NCBI GenBank assembly: GCA_006384855.1
Contig: VCJN01001271.1
Span: 62,001 to 126,000 of the forward strand
From: Tetraselmis striata
Taxonomy: Eukaryota > Chlorophyta > Chlorodendrophyceae > Chlorodendrales > Chlorodendraceae
Reading direction: 5' to 3'
DNA: 64,000 nucleotides
Both the position numbers and the translations under genes were made by a program. The first letter of the stretch is position 1. Every line of letters starts with the position of its first letter. The notes below the pieces were generated by a model that was given only the letters and a program-made list of their open reading frames with translations, ran no database searches and was not told the origin of the DNA. Below are positions 23,410 to 35,635 of the stretch, piece by piece.

Positions 23410-23690
23410 CAGCTTGGACGTGGAGAACCAACGTAGCCCCTGCACGCTCACTGTCATATTGTCGGCACGCAGAGCAGCCATTGTAACAGCCAGCAGTGCT
23501 TTCGTTGCACATAGTTCCAAGTCGCAATAAACAAGGGAGCTTTCTCTGCGCTGCCCATTTGGCGATATCGCCCCCTGGCTACTGTTCCCAATCAAAGCCA
23601 TCGATGGCAATACTTTTCAGATCTGGCAACAACTGCAATCGCTTGTGGCTGTGGCACTGTGGCTGTCGGGATGCTGCTTGATGGCACATC

Positions 23691-24897
23691 CTATTCATCT
23701 TCGGCGTCTGAGTACGGGGGCAGGGTCAGGACCCCGCCGAGGCCGATCTCCGCCAAGGCGGGCGCAGCTCTGACGGCCCGAAGGGACTCGCCTGCATCAA
23801 GCACCGCATCGCCTTCCGTTGAGCCAATGCTCATGTCGACAAGCGTGTTGGGCATCATCAGGGAGATGTCTCCAATAGGGAAGCAGCTGCTCGATTCTGC
23901 CAGAGAGGGCCAGGCGCTTGAGGGCTGGGTATCCCTTCAGCTCGGGCTCAGGCAGGGGCCCTGCCCCCGCCTCGTCCATTGTGAAGACGTCGCAGATATT
24001 CAACTCCTCCAGGCAGGACACCCTCTGCAGCTCCGGGAAATCTACTGCACGGCATCGGCAGTCTTGTATTTCCAAGGCGACCAGCCCTGAACGTGTCTTT
24101 CCGAGGCCTCTCACGACACCCGCAGCCATGTCAGTGGAGGTGATCAGCATGTCGGTGACTTGCTGAGCTACCAAGAGGCGCGCCTCATACGCAGGACGTA
24201 TTTGGGACATCACTCCGCGAGATCCATCCAAGCAGTAAATATTGCTTCATCAGGCGCGGCGTTCCGAGCGACTTTATTGGGGCCACCACCTCCATCATCC
24301 CCAACAGGTCCTCCGGGGCGTGGGCAGCCGGCTTCATCAGGTGCTGCAGATGGCGAATAGGGCGCTGGGAGCTGGTCAAGAGGTTAGCCCCAAGGTGCAG
24401 CTTCTGCAGATGGGTTATCTCGGGGATGATCACAGGCAAGGCTGGGCCAAAGTCCAGCCGGCACTTGGGACTTTCAAGGCGGGTGAGATGCTGCGACATC
24501 AGAATACTGTTGGCATCACGGAGTTGGCCTGTAAGTTGCGAAAGATCGAGGCTGGTTAGAGTGGCCATGCCGCCAACGGCATCGAGCATGTGCTGCAAGT
24601 CCTTGAAGAGCTTCTCAGCTTGAGGTGCTTTATGAAGGCAGCATGCTTTGCCAAAGCGAAGAGACCACGATCGTTGATATCAAGAGCCTTGATGCTCAAG
24701 CCGATGCCATCACGGTATATAGGTGAGTCACCCAGAGTCGGCGTTTGGATGGTTGGGAACTGTTCCAGGAGTTGGGATACCCACACGCGCCCCATGTTGC
24801 CGAGGGTGTATGTGCACTCAGCAGAAGTGCAGTGAATGGCAACGGCCCTGGTGAGCATGATCCGGTTAGCGTCAGATCTCGAACATGCATGCACCAA
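23691..24897 (-). pseudogene. Leucine-rich-repeat gene with three frameshifts
   Basis: Four collinear frames read as one LRR-type protein: SIKALDINDRGLFALAKHAA..., LTSLDLSQLTGQL / LQKLHLGANLLTSS, LVALEIQDC...LEELNICDV...LKRLALSGR, and ISLMMPNTLVDMSIGS ending SDAEDE-stop at 23691. One-base shifts separate them near 24618, 24240 and 23890, with no good splice sites at the breaks. This suggests a recently broken gene or consensus errors, given that little else has decayed. The repeats average 23-26 residues, as in plant- or cysteine-type LRRs. The N-terminal limit is uncertain; an upstream exon is possible. No F-box or kinase domain is visible. Confidence 0.6.
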
Positions 24898-25510
24898 TCA
24901 CACACACATATATAGCGAGTATATAGATGTGTGTGTGTGTGTACGTATTCAATAAGCACCTGGATGATCATCCTCACCGTTGACACTCATCGGCAGGCAT
25001 ATCGGCCGGCGCGTGCTGCACATTTGAGCAGCACCAAAGTCATGCACATCTACCACACACCACTTGCGTATTGATTAAACAAAGCACGTGGGTCGCCGGA
25101 TTGGCAGGACGCAGGGTGACGAATGGCGGAGAAGTTACATTCATTTGTTAATAATCATAGGTCAATACGGGTACGAGGTACGTGGTTTCGCCGTGCAGGA
25201 TTTGTGCCCGCAGAATGCGTGGAGCGCAGTTCAGCACAACGCGCCTTGCTAGCCGGCTTGCATTGGGTAGCTGCTGTAATCACTCACATGATGCTGTCAA
25301 CGTGCATAGCAACTGAGAGCGACACCAGCAGATAAGAACCCGCCTACTCCGCCATTCCATATGAGTACGGATATATCGATTCAATGACAATTTCAGTTTT
25401 AACCACAAAGGGACTACGTTTATATGATATGAGACAGCCGGCGAGGTAGTGAGGTACAAAAAAGGAATGAGGCAGTGAAGGCCTCCATTCCACATCGAAA
25501 AGTATTAAGA
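24898..25510. other. Intergenic, no gene seen
   Basis: Holds a TATA-rich and (GT)n stretch at 24905-24945. Nothing else is recognised. Confidence 0.5.
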
Positions 25511-25515
25511 TTACA
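25511..25515 (-). terminator. Candidate TGTAA poly(A) signal of the histidine-phosphatase gene
   Basis: TGTAA on the minus strand 72 nt past the stop codon. Confidence 0.5.
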
Positions 25516-25586
25516 TCGCGGCGAAGTAACTTCATATGAATCTGATTAGTTTCGTGTGCTATGGGCAGCAGTGACCCAGCTAGAGC

Positions 25587-27873
25587 CTAGAGGTGAGTTG
25601 TCCGAACTTCACAGTTCTTCAACGTCGTCTGGTGCCTCTTGTGCCGGTTGCCGCCCGCAAGAAATTCCTTGAGGAAAATGCTGTGTCCCACAAGCACGAA
25701 TGATCCCGTCGTGCTTTGCTCCATCCATTTCCGTACCGAGTCCACTCGTTCCTGTTAGGAATCAGACACAACAGGGGATCAGTGTTGGGGCTCTTTTGGG
25801 CGGACTCAATGCAAGCCACTGCCAGTCAGGCGAGCTATGACAATGCAATTATGATTAATGGCACTCACCGTCATGGCGGACTTGGGCTCCGTGGCCGCAA
25901 ACACTTTATTCAGCGCATCGTTTGGGTGTGTCTCCTCATCGTGATACCACCAGATTTCGGGCAGTGCAGAAAGCGGTCCTGCCAGTTCTGGATACTCTCG
26001 CATGAGAACGCTGGTGGGTCGGCCAATGTCGCCAGAGGTCATCGCATGTTCTCGCGAGTCGGGGCTCATCACAATCTGCGGAATCTTGCCCTCGACTGCC
26101 TCTCCACGGGCAGCAGCCCTGATCCTTTCGGTAAATGGACAGCAAAGGAGGAAGGTCTCGATGGTTCTCGTCAGGGGTGAGACAACCCACACTGCGTCCT
26201 CCAAACCGGACATTTGGCTGAGCTCGTCCTTCAGCTTCAGGGCCTATACCGCAGATGTGGGCATGCCATTGTCAGGGACAGATGAAATGATTTGGGACAG
26301 TGGGGACCTGCACCGTCGATGAGAGGAAACAGGGATAGCGACCGCACACACGGGGAAACACCGGGGCGGAAGAAGGGGGGCGGGGGGTACCTGGTCATGG
26401 CCCAGGCTTGTGAGGTGCGGATCAAATATCATCGGATCACGTACTTCGCCCGCAACCTTGTCAGCTGCGTTGTATTCAGACTCGCCATGACGGATAACGT
26501 GGACAGTCTACGAAGGAGGCACGAGGACAATAATTCAGCCAACCAGGCGAGGAGTAAAACTGCGGTGTGATGCAGGACGATGGCAAAGGGGGGGATGTCA
26601 CTGCCACAGAGGGGTTGGCCACCTTGGAGGTCTCCTGGGGGAGGTAAGTAGGGAAGAAGCTGGACGCCTTGGCCTTGGGATCAGCAGGGGAGTCAACACG
26701 GCGGAGCACGGGCGTGCTAAACTCCATCGGCATCCTCGAGTTCCCTGTGGGGGGAGTGCAGCAGTTCTCCTCTGCCATGAGCGCCGCGATGCTGGTCTTT
26801 GAAGGGGTCTTGCCTGTTTTGATCCTTGCCAGAGCATCGAACATGCTTGTTTCGGAGATGCATGATTCCGTCCTCATCGGGTTCAACACGTCGCCACAGA
26901 CTTCTGCCATCTGAGATAGACTTGGCTCGCTGATCATTAGAGATGAGCTTTGTTCGCGTACCCATGCATCAGCACAGTCGGGATCTTGGGCATTTGACGT
27001 CCCCGCCTCCATGCCAGTCACTTGAGTACATGTATCTTCAGACTCTGCCATGCTGTCCAAGCGCCCCAACTCGGCACCAGGCATCCGCAACTTGGAACAG
27101 GCCTTCGGGGGTGTGGCATCATGGATGCCATCCACGGAGTGGAAACGACGAAGCCCGACAGGAGAAGGGATACTGCCACCGGACCCGGCGCGCTTGAGCC
27201 AGGAATTGTCCGCCATGCAGCCAAATACATCGGCCCTCGCGTTCTCTTCCTCAGAGACATACATGGCCAGACGAGAACGGGCGCGGCCCGATGGCCTGGC
27301 CGCGCCAGGGGTCTTGTGCTGCTCAGGAGGTCTCATCATGACACTCATTGTTTCGTCGCAGGCGCTGTCGCAGGTGCTGTCTGGCGTGCCAGCGGTCCAG
27401 TCCGCACAGGCTGGAGAGGACTTGGCCTTCCCATAGCTTGGAGAGCATACGCCCATCACGGCACCCGCTTCGAACTGGGGCGAGTTAGGGCCCCACGTAC
27501 AATTGAGTCCCTGGCCGTTGAACTCTTGGACACGGCTTGTGAGTAGATCCGCGGAGTCAGTGTGCCGCCGGTTCGCTGGCCGCCGCGTCGGGCGCAACGT
27601 GTTGGGCGAATAAAACATGTCGTCATTTTGATTGTTAAGCTGATGGCGCAACCGAGCGTGCACCAGCGGGCAGCCGCTCAAGCTAGTGCCGCCATGATTC
27701 TCGAACTCTGAGATTCCGGGAGACGGAGACAAACACAGGCGTCAGTGCAGTGCCACAATACGAACGACGCGGCGGGCTAGCAAAGCGAGGCGCCGGAGGG
27801 CAGCCCACTCACCGCCGGCCTGGGTCGCGAAGGCAACCGTTCGCCCTATGAGAGGCTCCCGCTCGCGCTTCAT
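25587..27873 (-). CDS. Histidine phosphatase (phosphoglycerate-mutase-like) with long N-terminal extension, 5 exons
   Basis: Exons from the start: 27813-27873, 26602-27707, 26391-26507, 25869-26243 and 25587-25751; all junctions are in phase and give 607 residues. The catalytic domain begins TVHVIRHGESEYN (phospho-acceptor His396) and has WVVSPLTRTIET and GSFVLVGHSIFLKEFL (second His near 576), the three hallmarks of the histidine-phosphatase superfamily. The first 389 residues are low in order and carry about eleven Ser-Pro/Thr-Pro pairs (for example KTPSKTS, RRVDSPAD, SPSYG), which look like sites for proline-directed kinases. I cannot tell mutase from phosphatase or name the substrate. The first exon MKREREPLIGRTVAFATQAG has no clear targeting signal. 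Exon 2 ends at a donor GTGACATCCCCCCC, again with a C run; that border is the least certain. Confidence 0.87.
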
Positions 27874-27957
27874 CCCGCCGAACCCGCAACTGCGACACCT
27901 CCCCCGCGCTGCCTCGTGGGCGCTGCGCTGCTGTCGTCCAGCGCCGCGGCAATTCCG

Positions 27958-28830
27958 TCAGTCGCGGGCAGCTCGCCTGATCTGGCCTGATCTTCTAAAT
28001 GCGTCGACCGACTCGGATGGCCAACCGATGCGGTACCCGTCAGGTGTTACAAAATCAGATGCGTCGCCCTCGGCAGCATCAGCCGGGTCAGCGCCCGATC
28101 TCCAAGGCCTGAGCCACAGCACCGCGCTACCTCTCGCCTGCGCGAGGATGTCACAGAAACAAGGGTCAGCGTTCATGCCTTTGGAATTTAGGCTACGAGC
28201 AGGGCAGGGAGGTGGGTGCGCCGGTCCTGCCCGTGATGCGAACTGAACAGGCATAGTCAGCAGACTGTAACGCGGCGACGCGACCAAGGCGCGAAACCGT
28301 GCATACGGCACAGGAGGGCCCTCGCACGCAGGTCGCCGGTGGCCACCCCTAGGGCACAGCTTGCCACCCCTGACCGCCGTCCACCCCCTGTGGTCTGAAT
28401 TTCCGCGGGGTGGGAGGTTCGCGGAGCGCTGGTGAGCGCGGGGGGAGGGGGAGAGGCGGTCGTACGGTGCGAGTAAACCGACTGGAGTCTGTGTGTGCAC
28501 ACACGACGCACGACTGCCCGCTCGGACGTCGTAGCGCGCCACAGCCAGCTGCAGCCACTGCCCCCCAGGCGAACCACAGGCTGCGAGACGTGACACTCAC
28601 CCGGAAAGTTCGGCAAGTCCGGCGGGATGCAGTGGCTGCGACCGCCAACTTGTCCGTTGCTGCCAGCTGGAACTCGGGACTCGCCGCGACTGCCGCCGCT
28701 TGTTGCCTGTTTGTCTGTCCCTTGGCGGTAAACACGCCGCGTTGTATGATGCACCCCCGCGCGGCTTCCGCTTGCTGGCGTGATGCGTACCCGGTACCTG
28801 TACGCCGGTACGACGACGGCACCACCGCAC
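27958..28830 (-). CDS. Unrecognised coding-like segments upstream of the phosphatase
   Basis: Two minus-strand stretches look coding. One (about 28609-28830) reads ...KLAVAATASRRTCRTFR and ends at a good donor GTGAGTGTC. The other (about 27958-28190) reads NADPCFCDILAQARGSAV...DFVTPDGYRIGWPSESVDAF and ends in a stop. They may be exons of one gene; the joining acceptor was not fixed. No family recognised. The segment stops 85 nt before the ATG of the next gene on the same strand. Confidence 0.3.
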
Positions 28831-30094
28831 ACTACGGCACTGGTACCGCCCGGCCGACCGCGCCCAAGCGTTCCTATGCTTGGTCCTTGTGAGTGCACTC
28901 CGCCGCGTGCTGGTGCGCGCGCGCCGATCGACATCGGCGCAGCAGACGCGGATGACGACGACAGATACAACCCGCGCGATAGGATATAATTCATCCAGAG
29001 ATTCCTTGTATATCCGCTATTGTAACGTTCTGATACTGTGCATATTAGTACACGGTTACATACCGGTAGTGCGCGAGCACCAGTACCCGCCGCCATCACC
29101 AGCAGAATCAGCATAGCAGCATGTCGCGTCGATTCGTCGGGTATGGGCGGATGGCGACGATACTACTAGAGTACAGTACATACCGGTACGGCGGTACCCG
29201 TACCATGGCATGTACTGGTACCCTGGCATGTGCTGGTGTGAATTTTCTTTGCTACTAGTCGCTAGTCCTCGGCTCGCTACCGCCTGTATAATTCATAGCC
29301 GGCGCGGTACAGGGTACGGCGCAATTTCAAAGTTGAGTCTCGTTTTGCCAAAAAGGTGAAGGTTAGGTGGAAAGGTTGCGAAAAGGTTAAGTGCAAGCCT
29401 GGAGGGAAAACGGGGGGGCGCTGCGTGTAGCGCCGCGAAACTGGAAATGGCAGGCTCAGCATAGCTGTTATTATGGCTGCTTTTATTTATGTCTACAGGT
29501 GCTGCTCCCAAAGGGGCACAACTACAAGTGCCTACTACGGACCATTTTTTTATGTGCCAACTTTTGTCCGGGCACGTTCGTGATGCTAACGGGGATTTTG
29601 GCATAAAAAACTACCCCTACGACGACGGCCTTCCACACTACCCGCGGGTTTCATGCACATACCATCGCGAACTGGTACGTCGCGCGGCCCTCGGCTCCCT
29701 CGGCGCGCGGCTGCCTGCCGCGCCTGCGAGATGGCGGCGGCCGCCGCAGCGTCCAGCAGCCGATTCGCCAGCGGCACAGGCAGCAGCCGCCATTCCACAG
29801 ACCGCCGCCACTGGCCGCGCGAGATCCGGCACTAGTAACACTAAAGCCTACCGCGCAGTGCCGAGCCCGTTTCGTGACAGCCGGACGTATAGCCATGGTG
29901 AATATATAGCAAGCGGCGTGAGCCACATGCGCAGGACCGGCGGGAGACGAAACGCCTCGCCAAGTCCGCCGTGGCCGTCGCCGAGGCTGCAATGGCTGAA
30001 TGGCTGCAACGCCTTGAGCGGGCGGTTCCCTTTGTACTCTGAGTTTATCAAAGACGTTAGACGGTTCGAAAACGGGACGGCCGACGAGCCCGCT
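28831..30094. other. Region left of the LTR element with a possible gag-like remnant
   Basis: Mostly repetitive (GTACCGGTA-type palindromes near 28.8 and 29.2 kb). Near 29943-30043 the plus strand reads RRETKRLAKSAVAVAEAAMA then EWLQRLER, a coiled-coil-like stretch that could be a remnant of a mobile-element gag. Nothing firmer. Confidence 0.35.
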
Positions 30095-30451
30095 TGTTAG
30101 GGTTACCACCATAACCCTACTTGCATACCTATATCCGCACACCTATACAATCATACTCGTACCACTCACTTCCTTATATTAACGCAACTACTACATGCAA
30201 CTAAGCTGCTGATCCGCCCACACACATATGCCGCGTGCTTGCCACACGTCATGCCCTCGTCAGCCGTTATGCCCCGATGACTCCCTGATGACTCCAAGCC
30301 TAGATTGCATATCCAAGCCTAATGCCTGCATGCGAACGGCTGCCAAGCCGATAGTTGTATAAAGCCGTGTACACCTCGGTACACTGTAACAAGATCCTTT
30401 GCTGCAAACCTTTTCCTTGTCTATGCTAAAGTCTCTCACCTAAAGCTTACA
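30095..30451 (+). repeat. 5' LTR
   Basis: 357 bp, TG...CA ends. It differs from the 3' LTR by about five substitutions and one 4-bp indel. A possible primer-binding site TGGTTTCGTTGAG follows, not matched to a tRNA. Confidence 0.9.
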
Positions 30452-33156
30452 TTGGTTTCGTTGAGCTCTGGTTAAGATCCCCCGCTGCGTTTCCACTGCG
30501 CATGCCCGTCCCCCGCCGCGCCTGCCACTGCTGCCGGTCACCCCCCCCCCCCTCCCCGCACCTGCCATCGTGAACGACCATTCTATCACCGCCGCCGCCG
30601 CCGCCGCCGCTAACCAACGAAATACATATCGACACCACCCGGTGGCCCGTGTAATCCGGGCCGAGCTGGCCAAACCCACGACCCGCGCCCTAGCCACGGA
30701 CATCATCCACGCATCGCCAGTGAACGTCACTTCGCCCCCCCCCCCCCCCCCACCCCCGGCCGCACGCTCCCCCACGCCGCCACGCATCCCACTGCCACTA
30801 ACCCTCAGCACTGACCGAATATGACGGCATATGCAATGGATGTCGCCGAACGGGCGACTCCGTCAACAAATGCTCGTCGACGAGCAAGGCACAACAGTGG
30901 CACCAGACATTGGCTGCCAGAAGGCAGCTAAGGGAATTACCTAGCTGAACTCGCACCGCCTTCCCGGTTAACGACGGTTTGGGGCCAGCCTAGATTTGAT
31001 TTCGAATTGAAAACCAATCGATAATCTGTCTGACTGGCCGTATTGTTCCCCATTCCCCAGACTATGCCTGTTGGCTTGCCCCCAGTGAACGAGCTAACTC
31101 CTGAGAGCGCGGCCGAGCCCTGCGTGCCGGTGTCTGCGCATGACGGGGCCTCCTCTTCAGGCCCGTTGCCTGTCGAGTCGACACACTCGTTGCCCTCGCA
31201 CGAGCTGTGCCGGTTCCTGCTAGCATCTGCCTGCTTTGCCATCCCACCTGACACAGCTGCTGCCACATGTTATCCGCAATAGCGAAACATGCTGCTACCC
31301 GAAAATATTGCCGACCCCCCTCCCCTGGCCCGGCACTGACAAAAACCCAAACCTGCCTGGCCAACTGCCTGCCACCACTGCTTCAGTCATCGTGACGACC
31401 CCACTTGCATCCGCCTATACCCGTAGTTATTATTAATTAACGACTGGCGACTGACCTATATAACGACTACTGGTGTGAATTACAAAGAGGGCACTGACCG
31501 AACGACTACTGGCAGCGACTACAGTTCGCTTATCGTTAAATGTTTTTCTTCTGCGTTACCACGGCCTATCCGAGTTTTTGTACGTGCGATAGTCAGTCTA
31601 CTACATCGGATATCGGCCATACTGTGTTTATTCACCTCCCACATTACGCATTTGCGCCATGTATGATAAATTAGGACTTGTGGTATGCTACTGTTCATGA
31701 GTCATAGTATCGAGGAAATCACGCCTTAACATACCCAGCATAATTAAAATATACTGGGGATTACAGCCACATGCCTGTCACATGCCATAAGTATCTTCCC
31801 CCGCTACAAATACAGGTAAGGATTAGCGACTACTAGTCGCTAACTGTAGCGAGTAGCGCCTAGCGAGTTGAGTTACCTCGGGAAGTCCTAGCGCCCCATC
31901 CAGTTCAAAACCGCCTCATCCCCTATTACCCTGAAGACGCATATTTCGGCCACATCGCCACATCTGCCACTGACAACCTGCCTATGCCACCGACCAACTG
32001 GGTCGTCGATGCTTATCTTGCGGACAGCACTGTCGATACGCAGGCGACCACCGCGCACAGCCACAGTATGCGGTCTGAACACGTCAAGGCTCTTGAGCTT
32101 GAGCCTGAAGGTAAGACACATGTGCCCAATAATATTGCCATCAGCCCCGCGTTGCAATCGAAAAACGCTTCGTAACGACCTCTACGTCCGATAATGATTT
32201 ACTACTATCAGGCATACTAATTTACTACTATCAGGCACTGCTAAAACACACATTACCCGACCGTCCACACTGTTTTATAAAATGCTGTTAAACTCCGGCG
32301 GTGCGACACACTGTTTTGTAAATAACGCCTAGAGGCCCGCCTGCCCGCAAATATTCAATGATACTGGTATACCGGTACATGTACCGCGCCACTGGGAAAT
32401 TATCAAATTATCCCGTATACAGCCCTACACGTTACTACTGTACGGATGCCCGCCGCGGCCGTATTACGCCTTTAGCGTCTGAGTCCTGCACATTTCAGTT
32501 GCACATTTATAGCAGAGGTTAGTTTGACCAACTTGCAGAATAATTTCAACGTGTTCTCGTGTGTCATTTCTCATAATCACTACCTAGCCAATAGCTAAAC
32601 TGCCGGCACCCAAATTACGCTTCCCGGCGGCCACACTGTCACCTATATCCGGCCGAACCCCGCTCTATTGATACACATGCCAACACCATTGATGCGATAT
32701 ACATGCCAACACCATGGCTTTACAAGGATCCCTGTGATGTCTTCTCTTACGCCGTAATTCGTGAGTGCGACGCAACGGACGCACTGTTGCTCAATCAATT
32801 AAATCGCGATTTTTCCGTTGTTACCACCGAGTGATCTATTCTGCTCATTATGTACTATAACGAATTGAAATCTTTATACTTAAACATATAAACAAGCATG
32901 CCAGCCGTTAAATTTCCCTTCAAGCGATAGCGCCCCGGCTTCAACTTCGAAATGCCATTGCTCTAAGATGCCCACCTACCGCCGGCAAAACACATTGCCA
33001 CTCAGCACCTGCCGAATCAGAAAAAACCACACAACGCAATTAAGCGCCCTTTTAGACACAGAATTTATTGGGTAATTGCCTCCGCGCCTTATGCTGAACT
33101 TATCCTATTTGTCCGAACATGCAATGCTGGCATGCGCATTTGCATTGACTCCCGAC

Positions 33157-33158
<2 letters not shown>

Positions 33159-33200
<42 letters not shown>
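33159..33200. repeat. (AT)21 microsatellite inside the retrotransposon
   Basis: About 21 AT units, just upstream of the RT relic. Confidence 0.95.
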
Positions 33201-33203
<3 letters not shown>

Positions 33204-33230
33204 CGCCGAATAAGATTCCCATTACCACAC

Positions 33231-33474
33231 GCCACCATGCTCACAGTAGATATGCTATCCGGCTATATTGTATATATTCCGCCCTCGACAGAGTTTTAGG
33301 CTAACACCATCCTGCAATCAAACATATACGGATGTCCACACAGTATCGTTCAAAACTCAGTTCGTTCGGTCTTTTCGAATTCCAGGTCATGACATTTGGA
33401 CCGTCCAATAGCCCATCGGCGATTCAACGCTTGATGCTGGGTAACGTTATTTTGCATCCGCATAACACCGCGTA
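33231..33474 (+). pseudogene. Reverse transcriptase remnant (Ty3/Gypsy)
   Basis: Two RT blocks are legible: a DxxSGY-like block (LTVDMLSGYIVYIP) and FEFQVMTFGPSNSPSAIQRL. Substitutions and stops surround them, and no YxDD box was found. Coding fragments at about 31.9-32.2 kb (NWVVDAYLADSTVD) and 33.7-34.3 kb may be decayed protease and integrase parts, less surely. Confidence 0.75.
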
Positions 33475-35274
33475 ATGAATATACATACTATCGCATGACC
33501 ACACCCCTTTCATAATATTTGTGGCTTACCTTTTACGCACTTACAGAAAATATATATGCTTATGCATACGCCTTAACCGCTATCTTACTTTAGGATACTG
33601 CAAAGGGACACTTCCGACGGCAGTGCGCCTATAATACCAAAGTTTCACGATATACCCACGCCAAGTACGGCACCTATGCCCAGTAAGAACTTTTTCGCAT
33701 TAATACGCTTTGACAATATGACGCTGCTTTATACAAAATGGTTCTTAGATCACGCTCAGACCACACTATGCATACCACTCTCCGTCACCTGCCCGCCCAA
33801 GCCGCCGTCACTCACTACCATACCTAGCAAACCACTGACCCCCGCCCACACCTGGAAGCCCGTGCTCGACATATTATATTGCAATAAAAAGCTCTTAGAA
33901 TGAGGCCGATGCCCGGTCTCGTCGTCCGGATTTACGCCAATACTTAACAAAACACGACATTCAACTTCTTGACACAGACCTACCAACACGTTGCCCGATC
34001 TTCTCTCGTATTTACCATGCACTGCTTCCGCCTTCAAGTGAATCCCGAATTGATAAATGGCCATTCGCCACAACTATACCACCGAAGCAAACTACGACTA
34101 TTGTAACCGTATTCGCAATCACGTAATAGAATTCCAGCAACGGGTTATGCTGGATAATATATATGCCTGCCCGCCTCGGACAAATCCTGTCTTGATTTGG
34201 TCATTCCGGAAGTACTTGTACCCACGCTGCCGGCCACCTTGCTTGATGCCGCACTACTATTTGGAAAACATATGGTGACCCATTATGCGCAATAGGGCTT
34301 GCCCACAGACTTGCCTACCTGCCAACCTGCGATAATTTTCATAACAACCTATAGGCCCCGTGTCTCCCGTACATCCACACATCTGCCCCTAGGTATTTTT
34401 TCCCATAAAATTTGTTATCACTGGCCTGCCGCCCTCTGCGAAATATCTTTGCCGCTACACCCACACTTGTATACACATTTACAATACACACCCACTTCAT
34501 CCCTTGTCGTATCCACCTAGACGCTCCTCGGCTTGCGAGTTTTCTTATTTACAATATTTTCCGCCCCCACGATCTTTGTCGCATAATAATGGAAGACCGC
34601 ACTCCCCGCTTCACCTCGGTTATGACAAAACATGATCCGCTCGTGCTCGTTACATAATGACGCCTGGCCAAATAACTTATCCCTCGTCGGTTTCTACCAA
34701 TCCACAACTACATGCACTCCGCTTGACGCCCGCTACGGCACAAACCCGCTCACACCCGCTAACTTCTTATAACAACACGTGGACTCTGCGGATTACATTG
34801 ACATCGCCAAAATACCAGATGCAGAAATACATAACTAAAAGTTAGAACTCGCCAATACCTGAGTATTAAGCATATGTAGCATATGCCGTTAAACTCGCCC
34901 CAATACAGCCTGGATATCAACGTCACACATATTGCTTCGCAGTCAGCTTGTCAAATTCCGCCTGCCAACTCCGCTTGCCTTTTGCTATGGCAACGTCACA
35001 CATATTGCTTTGCAGCCAGCTTGCCAAGTCGCCTGCCAACTCCTGCCAACTCCGCTTGCCTTTTACTATGCACTGCCATCCCGTATTCCACGATTCCTGG
35101 GGGCCATATGCTAACCTGAAATTTCGTAGTGATATGCTCCATGGTTATGCCCGACACAATCTTGTCCCTGTGGTTATGCTTACGCACACTGATCATCGTG
35201 CCCTGTCCGCCGAATACCCCGCCCGCTTCCCTTGCGTATCCCATGGGTCTACTTTTTTTTGGGCCGGGATGGAA

Positions 35275-35635
35275 TGTTAGGGTTACCACCATAACCCTAC
35301 CTGCATACCTATATCCGCACACTTATACAGTCATACTCGTACCACTTACTTCCTTATATTAACGCAACTACTACATGCAACTAAGCTGCTGATCCGCCCA
35401 CACACATATGCCGCGTGCTTGCCACACGTCATGCCCTCGTCAGCCGTTATGCCCCGATGACTCCGTCCCTGATGACTCCAAGCCTAGATTGCATATCCAA
35501 GCCTAATGCCTGCATGCGAACGGCTGCCAAGCCGATAGTTGTATACAGCCGTGTACACCTCGGTACACTGTAACAAGATCCTTTGCTGCAAACCTTTTCC
35601 TTGTCTATGCTAAAGTCTCTCACCTAAAGCTTACA
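35275..35635 (+). repeat. 3' LTR
   Basis: 361 bp copy of 30095-30451, carrying an extra GTCC in a GATGACTCC duplication. It follows a purine-rich tract. Confidence 0.9.

Larger units (their letters stand above)
30095..35635 (+). mobile_element. Ty3/Gypsy LTR retrotransposon with degenerate interior
   Basis: Two direct repeats bound it: 30095-30451 and 35275-35635, each starting TGTTAGGG and ending CTTACA (TG...CA). The internal 4.8 kb is AT-rich and has no long open frame. A reverse-transcriptase relic reads GLFEFQVMTFGPSNSPSAIQ at about 33360-33440, which matches the conserved (G)H(Y/F)EF.VMPFG..N(A/S)P..FQ block of Ty3/Gypsy RT; MLTVDMLSGYIVYIP upstream matches its LDLRSGYHQI block. A purine run GGGCCGGGATGGAA stands right before the 3' LTR, where the polypurine tract belongs. 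A target duplication was not found (CCGCT against GGCCG). Confidence 0.87.

Noticed and set aside
29489..30094. 203-residue plus-strand gene before the LTR
   Set aside because: Composition is unlike translated sequence and its end runs into the LTR; only a short gag-like stretch in another frame looked coding.
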